64,000 nt of DNA, taken from positions 1 through 64,000 of IMG/VR virus record IMGVR_UViG_3300033148_006102; one strand, written 5' to 3'. Of this stretch, positions 40,579 to 48,439 are shown piece after piece. The first letter of the stretch is position 1. Each line of letters begins with the position of its first letter. The notes under the pieces were generated by a model. The model was given only the letters and a program-made list of their open reading frames with translations, had not been told where the DNA came from and did no database searches. The position numbers and the translations under genes were made by a program. The DNA comes from a virus.

Positions 40579-40827
40579 TTAGAGGCGATACCATTCTTCG
40601 CAAAACGGTAGGCCGATGACGGTCAGTCCGTCTTCGTTTTCGGCGACTTTGAGTACGCCGTAGTTGGTGTACTTCCAGTGGCTGCATTCGCTGTAGATCC
40701 AGGCAATACCTTCTTCGGCTGCGCTGGCGTCAGCTTTGGTGGCAAGTTTGACGTCGTCATCTGGTAGATTTGTAAAACAGATCACGAACAGCGCCGCGAT
40801 AAGCATAATGAATAGAACGAGTCTCAT
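40579..40827 (-). CDS. Secreted or membrane-anchored small protein
   Basis: 82 residues, GGAGAG ahead of the ATG. MRLVLFIMLIAALFVICF is a signal peptide or anchor, followed by an acidic, cysteine-containing domain (GIAWIYSECSHWKYTNYG ... GLPFCEEW). Two cysteines could form a disulfide outside the membrane. Function unknown. Confidence 0.55.
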   Translation of the reverse strand: MRLVLFIMLIAALFVICFTNLPDDDVKLATKADASAAEEGIAWIYSECSHWKYTNYGVLKVAENEDGLTVIGLPFCEEWYRL

Positions 40828-40869
40828 GGTCTCTCCTTGAGTAGAGGGTTGAGAAATATGGTTGTTCTT

Positions 40870-40907
40870 CAGTGGCTTATGCCACGAAATAGGCTATTTT
40901 TGGCAGT
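40870..40907. promoter_or_regulatory. Diverged TTATGCCA dyad segment
   Basis: The 80-base gap between two reversed genes holds GGCTTATGCCACGAAATAGG and, 15 bases on, TTTTTGGCA, related to the core of the 23-bp dyad elements. It may be an internal operator or promoter of the reversed operon. Confidence 0.35.
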
Positions 40908-41267
40908 TTATGAGACATACCACGTTGCTTGGGGATGGAGCAGCGCCCACCCAAGTAATACATTGCAGGCGTGACCAGCGTTGCCGCGGGTTGCTGCCCA
41001 GTAGTCTTCGTCTTTATCTATCCCGAGTTCACGTACCATACGTTCAAGTTCAGGTACGGTATCCGTAGCATGACGTCCATGCAGATTACGGAGACTGAAT
41101 CCGAGATCCCGCCAGATGGTCGAGTAGTTGTACGTGATACATATGTCGGCCGCACAGCTGTCAATAGGATTGCAGTTGAGGTCGGCCATCAAGATACTGC
41201 CTTCGCGGTGAGGTGGTACTGAGACTGCGCGGCCGTCTGGGTTTTCGAGTCGTACAGTGAAGCTCAT
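40908..41267 (-). CDS. Conserved phage protein of unknown function
   Basis: 119 residues. CITYNYSTIWRDLGFSLRNL, TVPELERMVRELGI and YWAATRGNAGHACNVLLGWAL then HPQATWYV form a family very common in phages of many hosts, without known role. Start chosen at ATG in the ATGA overlap with the upstream gene. Confidence 0.65.
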   Translation of the reverse strand: MSFTVRLENPDGRAVSVPPHREGSILMADLNCNPIDSCAADICITYNYSTIWRDLGFSLRNLHGRHATDTVPELERMVRELGIDKDEDYWAATRGNAGHACNVLLGWALLHPQATWYVS

Positions 41268-41461
41268 TTGACACCATCTTCTAAGCCGAATTTGTACGCC
41301 ATACGAATGAGTTTGCAGCTGAACCACGAGTCGGCAGACGGAACGACTCCAACTTTCTTACCATTTCGATAAACGTTATGGCGTTGAATCGGCGCATCAC
41401 ATGTTGGTGAGTATGGTTCCTCTTCAAAACGTATTTCGAATTTGGGTGGCGTATCAGCCAT
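41264..41461 (-). CDS. Small hypothetical protein
   Basis: 65 residues, AGAAAGGAAGCT before the ATG. PPKFEIRFEEEPYSPT and RHNVYRNGKKVGVVPSADSW suggest a small beta domain. Coupled to the gene that follows by ATGA. Confidence 0.55.
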   Translation of the reverse strand: MADTPPKFEIRFEEEPYSPTCDAPIQRHNVYRNGKKVGVVPSADSWFSCKLIRMAYKFGLEDGVK

Positions 41462-41471
41462 AGCTTCCTTT

Positions 41472-41723
41472 CTATTCAGCCCACTCACCGTGCAGGTGCG
41501 CACTCAGTTGCTTTCGGTCGAAGCATTTACGTTCAAAATAAATGCCTTGGATGAAACCAATGGTATGCATGGTGGCTGAGATATCGTTTTTCTTGGCAGA
41601 TTTCAGAGCGACCTAGCAGAGAGCGTATGCCATCGTGTGCGATGGACTTACCAATCGTTGGCCGCTGTACCGCATATAACGATGGATCAAATCAATGATT
41701 TTGTCTTGTGTGAGAGCAGGCAT
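41472..41723 (-). pseudogene. Small gene interrupted by in-frame TAG
   Basis: An ATG with AGAAAGGAATT upstream opens a frame of 36 codons (MPALTQDKIIDLIHRYM ...) to a TAG, then 46 open codons in the same frame (VALKSAKKNDISATMHTIGF ... HGEWAE) to a second TAG. The second part has no good start of its own, and the two together fit exactly between the neighbours. An amber mutation or readthrough is likelier than two genes. Combined length would be about 82-83 residues. Family unknown. Confidence 0.5.
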
Positions 41724-41732
41724 AATTCCTTT

Positions 41733-42284
41733 CTAGAATAATTCGGCCATGCGTTCATCAAAGAACCCATCAGGCCAATCACTCGTAAAGTCGCCTTCGT
41801 CATTGATTTCCAAAGTGACGTTTTCGCCATCTTTGGTTATGTATATGACTGTGACATCTTTGGGTGTGATGCACGGTGTGTCTTTATCTTCGTGATGTTC
41901 GCGGATGCGACGCAGAATGCGAAGCATGAGGTGCTCGCTGTGCGTCTCCACGAAGATAGTGTTACCGAGTTTGTGCGACTCAATTAATAAATCGCCAAGT
42001 TCGACCTGGACCTTTGGGTGCAGGCCGGTCTCTGGATACTCGATTCCGATGATGTCGTTTTCGTTGCCCAGTAGCGCATTTACTACGGGTTCGATCATTG
42101 TCCAACCGAAACCACCGATAATGAGATTGGACATCATCCATGTACGACCAGCATTGTATTTGGTAGGTCGTCGGTAGTTGAGGTTGCGCCGTGCGTCAAT
42201 GTATGTGCATTTGCGAGGGTCGCACAACCCTTTAAGGAGTGAGGATTTACCTACGCCGGTAAATCCAAAGATGAGAGTGATCAT
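41733..42284 (-). CDS. OLD/AAA15 (DUF3696)-type P-loop ATPase
   Basis: 183 residues; ATG preceded by GGAGG was chosen over an ATG five codons earlier. LIFGFTGVGKSS is the Walker A motif; IIGIEYPETGLHPKVQVEL is Walker B plus the LHP.aq signature; VETHSEHLMLRILRRI is the H-loop. This is the AAA15/OLD ATPase pattern, but without the TOPRIM nuclease domain of OLD or GajA and shorter than most. A free ATPase domain could interfere with, or derive from, a defence protein. Coupled to the upstream gene by ATGA. Confidence 0.75.
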   Translation of the reverse strand: MITLIFGFTGVGKSSLLKGLCDPRKCTYIDARRNLNYRRPTKYNAGRTWMMSNLIIGGFGWTMIEPVVNALLGNENDIIGIEYPETGLHPKVQVELGDLLIESHKLGNTIFVETHSEHLMLRILRRIREHHEDKDTPCITPKDVTVIYITKDGENVTLEINDEGDFTSDWPDGFFDERMAELF

Positions 42285-42829
42285 TCGTCCTCCGTACAAT
42301 TGGTGGCAATAGCTTCACCACCGATGGTCACTTCATTTGGCAGCGGATCTGTATAGATTTGTGCTTCCATCCCACAGTTGTGACAGCGCAAAATTCGATA
42401 CAGGCCGCCATGCGCCTTGTTCGTATGGGTAACGTACACAAGTCGGTGGCCGCGGTACTTCATCGTTGTTCTTGCGTCGTGCTCCATCAATTTCATGCGA
42501 TTCCAGTCGGATGTTAATTTCGCTGGAACGCGCGCACGATCGTGTAGCAGTGAAAGGTATGCTTTGTACGCTAGCTGCAGGTCATCCGGTGCGTAGTACT
42601 CGCCGTTGAACAAGCGCAAGCCACCATCGTCCGTATGACAAGAGCATACAGCCCACCAGCCACGCGCGTCTTCAGGTGCGGCGCAGTCATCTAGATGTTC
42701 CGCAGTGATTTGTGCGAGGCTGATTGTTTCATATGGAACATGAGGGTCCAGCGGATGTACTGCGGTCTCCGCGATTATGTTTCGGTCCTCTAGCTTCGTT
42801 AGAATGAAGAGGCCGTTAATATCCATCAT
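42281..42829 (-). CDS. Hypothetical protein with Cys-rich C-terminus
   Basis: 182 residues, two ATGs adjacent at the start. Aromatic middle (WWAVCSCHTDD, YYAPDDLQLAYKAYL) and near the end YRILRCHNCGMEAQIY, a CxxC with later Cys, possibly a zinc ribbon. Function unknown. Coupled on both sides. Confidence 0.5.
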   Translation of the reverse strand: MMDINGLFILTKLEDRNIIAETAVHPLDPHVPYETISLAQITAEHLDDCAAPEDARGWWAVCSCHTDDGGLRLFNGEYYAPDDLQLAYKAYLSLLHDRARVPAKLTSDWNRMKLMEHDARTTMKYRGHRLVYVTHTNKAHGGLYRILRCHNCGMEAQIYTDPLPNEVTIGGEAIATNCTEDE

Positions 42830-43053
42830 GTAAACATCTCCTTTTGATGGGGCGGCTCAGCTGGGAATTCGAGCGCGCCATACGCGTCGTCGGTAATTCC
42901 GCAAAGCCGCCATTGTTTGTCTTGAAGGCGGAACCAATAGATGCGTTCGAGTTGAATGCCTATGGTCCCGCCCAGTTCCAGGTAGGTCGAAACCTTATGC
43001 TCAGAGCATAGGGTTTTGATCAATGTGTTCACCGATCGCGCGCTGGTACGCAA
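42826..43053 (-). CDS. Small hypothetical protein (TTG start)
   Basis: 75 residues from a TTG preceded by a perfect AGGAGG at eight bases; a GTG seven codons later is the alternative. This overlaps the membrane-protein gene by 53 bases. VSTYLELGGTIGIQLERIYWF is strand-like. Family unknown. Confidence 0.5.
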   Translation of the reverse strand: MRTSARSVNTLIKTLCSEHKVSTYLELGGTIGIQLERIYWFRLQDKQWRLCGITDDAYGALEFPAEPPHQKEMFT

Positions 43054-43219
43054 CGATCACGCCTCCTAAGATGAAGTTGAGTGTTATGCTGGCACTGAGC
43101 AACATCCCGGCGAACAGTGATGTTTTGTAGCCCCAAACACTTAACAACAGTACGCCGATGAATACAAAGATCAGAAAGCCAATCCAGGCTTTCTTGCCCT
43201 CAAGAGTTCTAGCAGGCAT
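43001..43219 (-). CDS. Two-span membrane protein
   Basis: 72 residues with AAAGGAGG before the ATG. A short basic N-terminus, then two hydrophobic helices (IGFLIFVFIGVLLLSVWGY and AGMLLSASITLNFILGGVIV). First gene of the reversed operon. Could be a membrane effector or holin-like protein by size; nothing specific is shown. Confidence 0.55.
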   Translation of the reverse strand: MPARTLEGKKAWIGFLIFVFIGVLLLSVWGYKTSLFAGMLLSASITLNFILGGVIVAYQRAIGEHIDQNPML

Positions 43220-43251
43220 GTTGCCTCCTTTCTAATGTTCTCTTCACTCTC

Positions 43252-43289
43252 TTATGCCATGAAAAGCTGGTATTTTGGCATAATCCCAG
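43252..43289. promoter_or_regulatory. Divergent control region; dyad element copy 3 (minus) and TTATGCCA inverted repeat
   Basis: Read on the minus strand, the right part is CTGGGATTATGCCAAAATAC followed by CAG, one of the five 23-bp dyad elements. On the plus strand the left part starts CTTATGCCATGAAAAGC. The two TTATGCCA cores face each other as TTATGCCA/TGGCATAA with 16 bp between. It lies between two divergent operons. Confidence 0.55.
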
Positions 43290-43341
43290 TTGGCAAAACC
43301 GCACCACCAAGTTATTCTGCTTGGCCGTTGTAAATCCTATT

Positions 43342-43354
43342 GGTAGTGGGAGAT
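43342..43354 (+). promoter_or_regulatory. GGTAGTGGGAGA leader motif
   Basis: GGTAGTGGGAGATAACTATG leads into the next gene's ATG. The same leader, with minor changes, precedes the 5-codon ORF at 21.6 kb. The GGGAGA serves as a ribosome site; the upstream GGTAGT may be a transcription or RNA-binding signal. Confidence 0.45.
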
Positions 43355-43358
43355 AACT

Positions 43359-43829
43359 ATGACTGATATGACGTTTATGTGGCAGGACGCAGAGGCTTGC
43401 CAGCACGCGTCGCGTGCGTTGGACAAGCTACGTTGGCGCTTTAACTCGGACATCGAGACTTCGCCAGATTTCGATGGCGAGGATGAGGAAGGGCTGCAGC
43501 AGGTTCGCTGGGCGTTGCAATCGCTTCGGGGTATCATGTGTTTGGAGATCCCGGATGAGAGCGACCACGCAGCTGGACCGATCTGGAAGACTTTGCTCGA
43601 GATGATGCGGGATCGCTTCGCTGAGAAGTTCAAGAATCACACGACTAACGAAGTTCTGACGTCATGGGAGAAAGCGTGGGAGAAATTCTGCGCACAGCTC
43701 TATCAATTCCCGGAAGAACCGTTTCGCCTCACATCTGATGAACAGGCTCTTGTGTATCCTATACTGTTGGAGTGGCTTGATCGTTTGATTGCCGAACAAC
43801 AAGATCTCCAAATGAAGATGTACGCATGA
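43359..43829 (+). CDS. Hypothetical helical protein
   Basis: 156 residues. All-helical and acidic; WQDAEACQHASRALDKLRWRF and LTSWEKAWEKFCAQLYQF. First gene after the divergent control region, overlapped by four bases with the next. No family recognised. Confidence 0.5.
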   Translation: MTDMTFMWQDAEACQHASRALDKLRWRFNSDIETSPDFDGEDEEGLQQVRWALQSLRGIMCLEIPDESDHAAGPIWKTLLEMMRDRFAEKFKNHTTNEVLTSWEKAWEKFCAQLYQFPEEPFRLTSDEQALVYPILLEWLDRLIAEQQDLQMKMYA

Positions 43830-44044
43830 GAGACCCGTGTACCGACCCCGTCCCAGGTGATACGCTTTCGCGCGAATCACATAGCGGTGTGCGTACAACC
43901 TGGCGAACGGTGGTGGAGGTAGACGGGGATACCCTTACATATGTATCCAACAACTTCCAAGGCAAGGTCCGGAAGTGTAAGAAACTCACTTGGTACGACT
44001 GGGCCAAGCGAGCCAAAGTTGTTACGCGTGGTGAAGAGCTATAA
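43826..44044 (+). CDS. Small conserved phage protein
   Basis: 72 residues, ATGA overlap. DPCTDPVPGDTLSR, RTVVEVDGDTLTYV and LTWYDWAKRAKVV form a family present in many phages (RDPRTDP.PGD...W..WA..A.V). No function known. Its stop overlaps an ATG in another frame that reads 22 codons only. Confidence 0.6.
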   Translation: MRDPCTDPVPGDTLSRESHSGVRTTWRTVVEVDGDTLTYVSNNFQGKVRKCKKLTWYDWAKRAKVVTRGEEL

Positions 44045-44054
44045 TGCTAGCGAG

Positions 44055-46256
44055 ATGTTGCCACCGCATTTACAGAAGATTGCTGTACCGATCAGTCAAC
44101 GACTTCCGACATTAAGCGCGGCAAGTCAAAAGCGCTTGATGCAAGCCGGCGACGTCCCGTTTCAGCCCGTTACTCCAGAAACTACTCAGCAGGGAACCTT
44201 CCCAGGTTTTTTGCATGGTATGCGCGAAGGTATGCGTCAACAGGAGATGCCGCCAATCGTACAGCGTCTGCAGGATTCCATAAAGAAGCATTGGGATATG
44301 TACCAGCAGACGGGTAACGCGCATCATTTTGAAACAGCTAAGCAGTACGAAAACATGCTTCGATCACAGGCCGGTGCGATGGAACGAATCGCACGGGTGA
44401 TGGCCGGACCGCCAGGTGATCGGTACGAAGCGCACTGGATGCAGTACGATTCCATTAGGAAGCGGAAGAAGCGCGAGAAAAAGGAACGGGTAAAAGAAGG
44501 CGATTGGTTTCGCTACCTTGGTGAGCCAGTAGGTCTTCGCATGAAGACTGCGACGTATATTTATCCTGGCGACGAGGTGATTGTCACGGCTGTGAAGCAG
44601 GACAGTGGCGCACCGCTGTATGAATTGATGGCAGCCAAAAACGGCAAGATTGCAGCACCACAACGGATAGATACGTTGGAATCCGTGCCTAACAAAGAAG
44701 CCAAGTACGACGGCCGGCGCGGTCCGAAGATGAAGGCGCTCAAGAAGGGGCGTCGTTCATTGGATCCGGAAGAGCGCAAATTGGTGATGGACCGCGGCGC
44801 GGTATGGCAAAATGGCCCAGGTCACGAAATGTCGCCAGCTGTTTGGAAGTCAGTGGTTGATGGTAAAACATGGTACGTCTGCAACACACATAGAGCTATG
44901 AATGTATCACCTACGCTCAAGGGTGCGATTCGCAACTATGATTTCATCAAGACAACAGCTGGATTGAAGGAAGCTGGGTTTAGTCGCAAGATGCTGGGCA
45001 ACTTGGCGACCAGTATTCTTTTAGGTGGGCCAGCGGCATTGGGCGCACTGGGTACAGGTGCAGCAACAGCAGGTCTTGGTTCCGCCATGCCATTTGTTGG
45101 TGGTATCGCAGGTGGCACGCTCGGCCGCGCAATATTTGGTGATAAAGCCAACAAGATCATGCAGTGGGCGCATGCGCCGACGTTGAAGGATATCAAGAAA
45201 AAGCTCAAGAAGCAGGCTCCGCATTTGTCTCCAGAAGAGCAATTATCCTTGGCAAAACAGCATCATGCATATTTGGAGGCCATGCGAAAGGGCAAGACCG
45301 CCGCAGAAGAAAAGAAGGATAGTAAGCCATTAGCGCCGATGCGTGATATAGGCTTGGGTGTAGCCGGTGCTGGCGGCGGATTTTACGGATTGGATAGATT
45401 ATCTAGCGCCATTCTTCGTTCGGCGGGAGAAGGTGACCCAGAGCAGATGTCACCACATGATTTCATGCGACGCTACTACGGTCCTGACTACGAAGACGAC
45501 GTACGTGCAGCTCGTGCATATACGGAAGAAGGAAAGATGCCGAGCGGCGTCACGGAAATGGACTGGGATAGATTTGATCGTGAAGTACCAGTATATCGAT
45601 CATCGCCAGAAGCCATGCAGGCTATCGCCAGTGCGCCGGTACATGGACTTCGTGCGCGTACGCCATTAACCGGTGAAGATATCGTCCTTATGCGTAAGGG
45701 TTATGGGGAAAGTTCGCCGGAGTACAACACCACACTCGGAGAAGAATTGACGCATGCCGGGCAAAAAACGACGTTGCCTGGTCGTTTGGCCGAGTTCTTC
45801 CAGAATGCGATTACTGGCGGAGGGGATTTCAGCGATTATTATAATCGTTCGGAAGAACTGGGACCACGTTACGCGCATGCACGTCGTATGTATGAAATGC
45901 ACACTGGAAACGATGTGCGGTCACCTGAAGATGCCATGAAGGCCGTTCACTGGTATGCTAGTCAGCTTGAGAAGAATGAAGCTGGTGAGGAATTGCCGAG
46001 CACGTTTGAAATACGTGGTGATGAAGATCGTTGGATGCCGCGGCAGGATGCAAGAGGCGCATGGGAATGGGATGAAGATCATGCACATCCGTTTAACCAC
46101 CAAGATCTACCAACACCTACGGAGCGTGCTGAAGAAATGGCACAAGCGATGCCGGGGCTCATTTCGTACGAAGTCCCGCCTCACATGCAGGACATGCTGC
46201 CACCAGGAGCACTTACTGAAGATATGTTCGCGTCCGGTCCGGCGCATATGGTGTAG
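44055..46256 (+). CDS. Large internal or membrane-interacting virion protein
   Basis: About 733 residues; an earlier GTG pair inside the previous gene is an alternative start. Layout: helical N-terminus with FPGFLHGMREGMRQQ; a very basic stretch SIRKRKKREKKERVK followed by a small KOW/SH3-like GDWFRYLGEPVGLRMK domain; a hydrophobic glycine/alanine-rich segment near residues 315-350 (AALGALGTGAATAGLGSAMP); a second hydrophobic patch; then an acidic helical C-terminal third. The pattern fits a protein ejected into or through the host membrane. No enzymatic motif is secure. Confidence 0.5.
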   Translation: MLPPHLQKIAVPISQRLPTLSAASQKRLMQAGDVPFQPVTPETTQQGTFPGFLHGMREGMRQQEMPPIVQRLQDSIKKHWDMYQQTGNAHHFETAKQYENMLRSQAGAMERIARVMAGPPGDRYEAHWMQYDSIRKRKKREKKERVKEGDWFRYLGEPVGLRMKTATYIYPGDEVIVTAVKQDSGAPLYELMAAKNGKIAAPQRIDTLESVPNKEAKYDGRRGPKMKALKKGRRSLDPEERKLVMDRGAVWQNGPGHEMSPAVWKSVVDGKTWYVCNTHRAMNVSPTLKGAIRNYDFIKTTAGLKEAGFSRKMLGNLATSILLGGPAALGALGTGAATAGLGSAMPFVGGIAGGTLGRAIFGDKANKIMQWAHAPTLKDIKKKLKKQAPHLSPEEQLSLAKQHHAYLEAMRKGKTAAEEKKDSKPLAPMRDIGLGVAGAGGGFYGLDRLSSAILRSAGEGDPEQMSPHDFMRRYYGPDYEDDVRAARAYTEEGKMPSGVTEMDWDRFDREVPVYRSSPEAMQAIASAPVHGLRARTPLTGEDIVLMRKGYGESSPEYNTTLGEELTHAGQKTTLPGRLAEFFQNAITGGGDFSDYYNRSEELGPRYAHARRMYEMHTGNDVRSPEDAMKAVHWYASQLEKNEAGEELPSTFEIRGDEDRWMPRQDARGAWEWDEDHAHPFNHQDLPTPTERAEEMAQAMPGLISYEVPPHMQDMLPPGALTEDMFASGPAHMV

Positions 46257-46258
46257 CT

Positions 46259-46462
46259 ATGCGATATCCGCCACATTTGATTTGGCTGAAGGAAGCAAAC
46301 GACCTAGTCGCGCAGAAATTCGAGCTTGGGCCGGATGCCCTAAAAGATAAGCAGACGCCAAAGCGCATTCTCAAGCGCGATACTCATTACACTGGTGATA
46401 ACTTGCGCGGCGACAGTGCTGGACCGCCTCATATCCAGTCGACGCCCAGCGCAAGTTTGTGA
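46259..46462 (+). CDS. Small hypothetical protein
   Basis: 67 residues, two bases after the previous stop, no clear ribosome site. Basic, His/Pro-containing. Likely coupled to the preceding large protein. Family unknown. Confidence 0.45.
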   Translation: MRYPPHLIWLKEANDLVAQKFELGPDALKDKQTPKRILKRDTHYTGDNLRGDSAGPPHIQSTPSASL

Positions 46463-46507
46463 CTATGCTGATAGAGGACAAATGACCTGTTTTGACCAGG
46501 AGTAGCA

Positions 46508-47233
46508 ATGTACGCCAACCCATACTTCATTCAGGGTTTTGTTGATCGTCTTACGCAATTTGCTGAGCATGAGAAAACAGCGCGTGGCCCAGTAGGTGAG
46601 GGCGGCAAGTTCATGCAGATGCTTGGCGATATCATGAAGTTTGGGCCAGGGGGCGCAGTAAATGCATTAACCGCACCACTCTCAATTCCAATGAATTTGT
46701 TGACATCGGCTGCTGGATCAAGGAGCGACCTGTCCAAATATCTCGGCGATGAGAGCAAAGGGCGTGGACTCATGCATCTTCTGCTCGGCCGCGGGTCTGG
46801 ACGTGCAACAGAGCGTGCAGCACAAGAGCTTCGTGATGTCACATCGCCCGAGGAACTGGGGGCGTTACAACAGGCAGTCGGTAAGTCATCAGCGCCAGGA
46901 CGCGTAGGCGGCGCAACAGATAAGATTCTACACGCGTTACAAACGCTTCAAGCAGCAGGCTCAGGCAACGTGGTCGGATTGGCCATGAATCCATTGCGTG
47001 CATTGATATCGGCTAACAAGCCGCGCGAGCGTTTGATGGAAGGTTTGGGTGGTGATAGGCCTGGATTCTTCCGCAGGTGGTTTGATCCGGCTGGCGGACG
47101 TGCCAAAGGTCTTGGTGCGATGATTGCAGAACAGTCACCGGAATTTGCAGAAATGTTGCGTAGTCGTATGGAAGCGCAGAAGCAAACAGATGCAGGCAGC
47201 GCATTGAGAGGCATGGTGCCGGCACCGGCGTAA
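46508..47233 (+). CDS. GF-motif protein A
   Basis: 241 residues with CAGGAGTAGCA before the ATG. Begins YANPYFIQGFVDRLTQFAE, the motif shared with other proteins here. Then a glycine/proline-rich helical part and RRWFDPAGGRAKGLGAMIAEQS. Probably a virion or scaffold-associated protein. Followed directly by a second protein of the same type. Confidence 0.5.
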   Translation: MYANPYFIQGFVDRLTQFAEHEKTARGPVGEGGKFMQMLGDIMKFGPGGAVNALTAPLSIPMNLLTSAAGSRSDLSKYLGDESKGRGLMHLLLGRGSGRATERAAQELRDVTSPEELGALQQAVGKSSAPGRVGGATDKILHALQTLQAAGSGNVVGLAMNPLRALISANKPRERLMEGLGGDRPGFFRRWFDPAGGRAKGLGAMIAEQSPEFAEMLRSRMEAQKQTDAGSALRGMVPAPA

Positions 47234-47245
47234 TCGAGGAGTAGC

Positions 47246-47785
47246 ATGTACTATAACATCTATTTTGCGAAGGGCTTCATGGACAAGCTTGCGGCGCTTG
47301 CGCCGGACGAGAAGATTGCGTCTGCGGCAATGGCCCAGCTCGAGGAATTCGAAAAGCTCGCAAAGATGACGCCGTTTGGTCGTACAGCATTGACCGCGGG
47401 CCTTGGTGCGTTGGGCGGCATTGGTGGTCTGGGCGGCATCTGGGGCTCAATGGGACCATCTGCTGAAGAATCACAGATCCAACGGCTGCAGAACCAACTT
47501 GGCAATGTGCAGCAGAAGTACCAAGGACTTGAGCAAACTTCTGGTGCGCAGCAGCAGGCTCTTGCGCCATTACTGCAGAACATGTCACACGAAGATTACA
47601 TGAAGTTCATGGCGTCACAGGGTCATAAAGATCCATTTGCCGCGGAGGCAGGCGATGTTCCGGATTGGTTGGAACCTGAACTGACTCGACGTAAACAACA
47701 ATTCATGCAGGCAGGCTTGCATCAGGCGCTGCAACCAACGCCGGCGCCGGTGCCGACAGCGGCACCACCAGTAGCCGGAAAGTAG
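47246..47785 (+). CDS. GF-motif protein B
   Basis: 179 residues, GAGGAGTAGC before the ATG. Begins YYNIYFAKGFMDKLAALAPD, close to its neighbour. A hydrophobic glycine-rich helix (LTAGLGALGGIGGLGGIWG) follows at about residues 50-68, then a coiled coil and a proline-rich tail. Possibly membrane-active or an internal virion protein. Confidence 0.5.
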   Translation: MYYNIYFAKGFMDKLAALAPDEKIASAAMAQLEEFEKLAKMTPFGRTALTAGLGALGGIGGLGGIWGSMGPSAEESQIQRLQNQLGNVQQKYQGLEQTSGAQQQALAPLLQNMSHEDYMKFMASQGHKDPFAAEAGDVPDWLEPELTRRKQQFMQAGLHQALQPTPAPVPTAAPPVAGK

Positions 47786-47789
47786 GCTT

Positions 47790-47812
47790 CTGGGACTATG
47801 CCAAAATCCCAG
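47790..47812 (+). promoter_or_regulatory. 23-bp dyad element, copy 4
   Basis: The most symmetric copy: arms CTGGGA and TCCCAG are perfect inverted repeats around CTATGCCAAAA. It lies just after one gene block and 60 bases ahead of the next start. Confidence 0.55.
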
Positions 47813-47871
47813 TTATCGGGGGTTTCTACCAGTTGAGGTCTTCGATAGCCCCTGGACAAAGGGGGAGTGTA

Positions 47872-48156
47872 ATGTTTGGAGCAATCTATAACTGGTTATT
47901 CGGCGCAAATGTCGGCGCAAAATTCGTTTACAACCGAGAGCGGAACTTTGGCGCGGCCAATGGCTATTACATGATTGGGCCGGTCAATCGTTTGGAAATC
48001 ACAGTGGACGGCAAAAAGGTCACCGTTAAAAAGGTAGGCAAGGAGGTTTTGCTGTTCACGGGAGCTGAGCTCAAGAAAGCACGCGATCGGGCGCGCAAGA
48101 ATCTTGAAGACATCCCAGTGGGGTGGAAGAATTACGTATCTAAAGGAAATTCATAA
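47872..48156 (+). CDS. Small hypothetical protein
   Basis: 94 residues with GGGGGAG before the ATG, headed by a dyad element. Beta-rich N-terminal half (RLEITVDGKKVTVKKVGKEV), then a basic helix. It may be the first gene of the tail-fibre transcription unit. Family unknown. Confidence 0.5.
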   Translation: MFGAIYNWLFGANVGAKFVYNRERNFGAANGYYMIGPVNRLEITVDGKKVTVKKVGKEVLLFTGAELKKARDRARKNLEDIPVGWKNYVSKGNS

Positions 48157-48434
48157 TGCCGTCTAATCTTGTAGGACCGGGAAAGCGGTACAGTGAAAAG
48201 GCATGGGGTCAAGCCAAGGATCTCGCCGAGAAGTCATATGACGAACCAGGTCCCGGTGCGTCAGATGCGGAGAAGGCGAAATTCTACGGTACGGTTAACA
48301 AGATCACCAAGAACATTCAGCACGCGCATGGCCGCAAGGGACGCTCCGCCAAGAAGCACAAGAAAGACATCAATAAAGAGGCTTTCTGGCGTGGTTTCAT
48401 GGATCGGCTTGCGCGGTTAGATGACGAAGGATAG
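48156..48434 (+). CDS. Small basic protein with C-terminal GF motif
   Basis: 92 residues overlapping the previous stop. Basic (HGRKGRSAKKHKKDI) and ends NKEAFWRGFMDRLARLDDEG, the same motif that opens other proteins here, but at the C-terminus. May bind DNA, or dock to the same partner as the other GF-motif proteins. Confidence 0.5.
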   Translation: MPSNLVGPGKRYSEKAWGQAKDLAEKSYDEPGPGASDAEKAKFYGTVNKITKNIQHAHGRKGRSAKKHKKDINKEAFWRGFMDRLARLDDEG

Positions 48435-48439
48435 GGCTT

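Noticed and set aside
44044-44112. 22-codon ORF starting in a TAATG overlap
   Set aside because: Cysteine/arginine-rich, ends quickly inside the large gene, no support beyond the overlap.
45736-45775. EELTH in the 733-residue protein as a zinc protease site
   Set aside because: It is not HExxH and no third ligand is seen.
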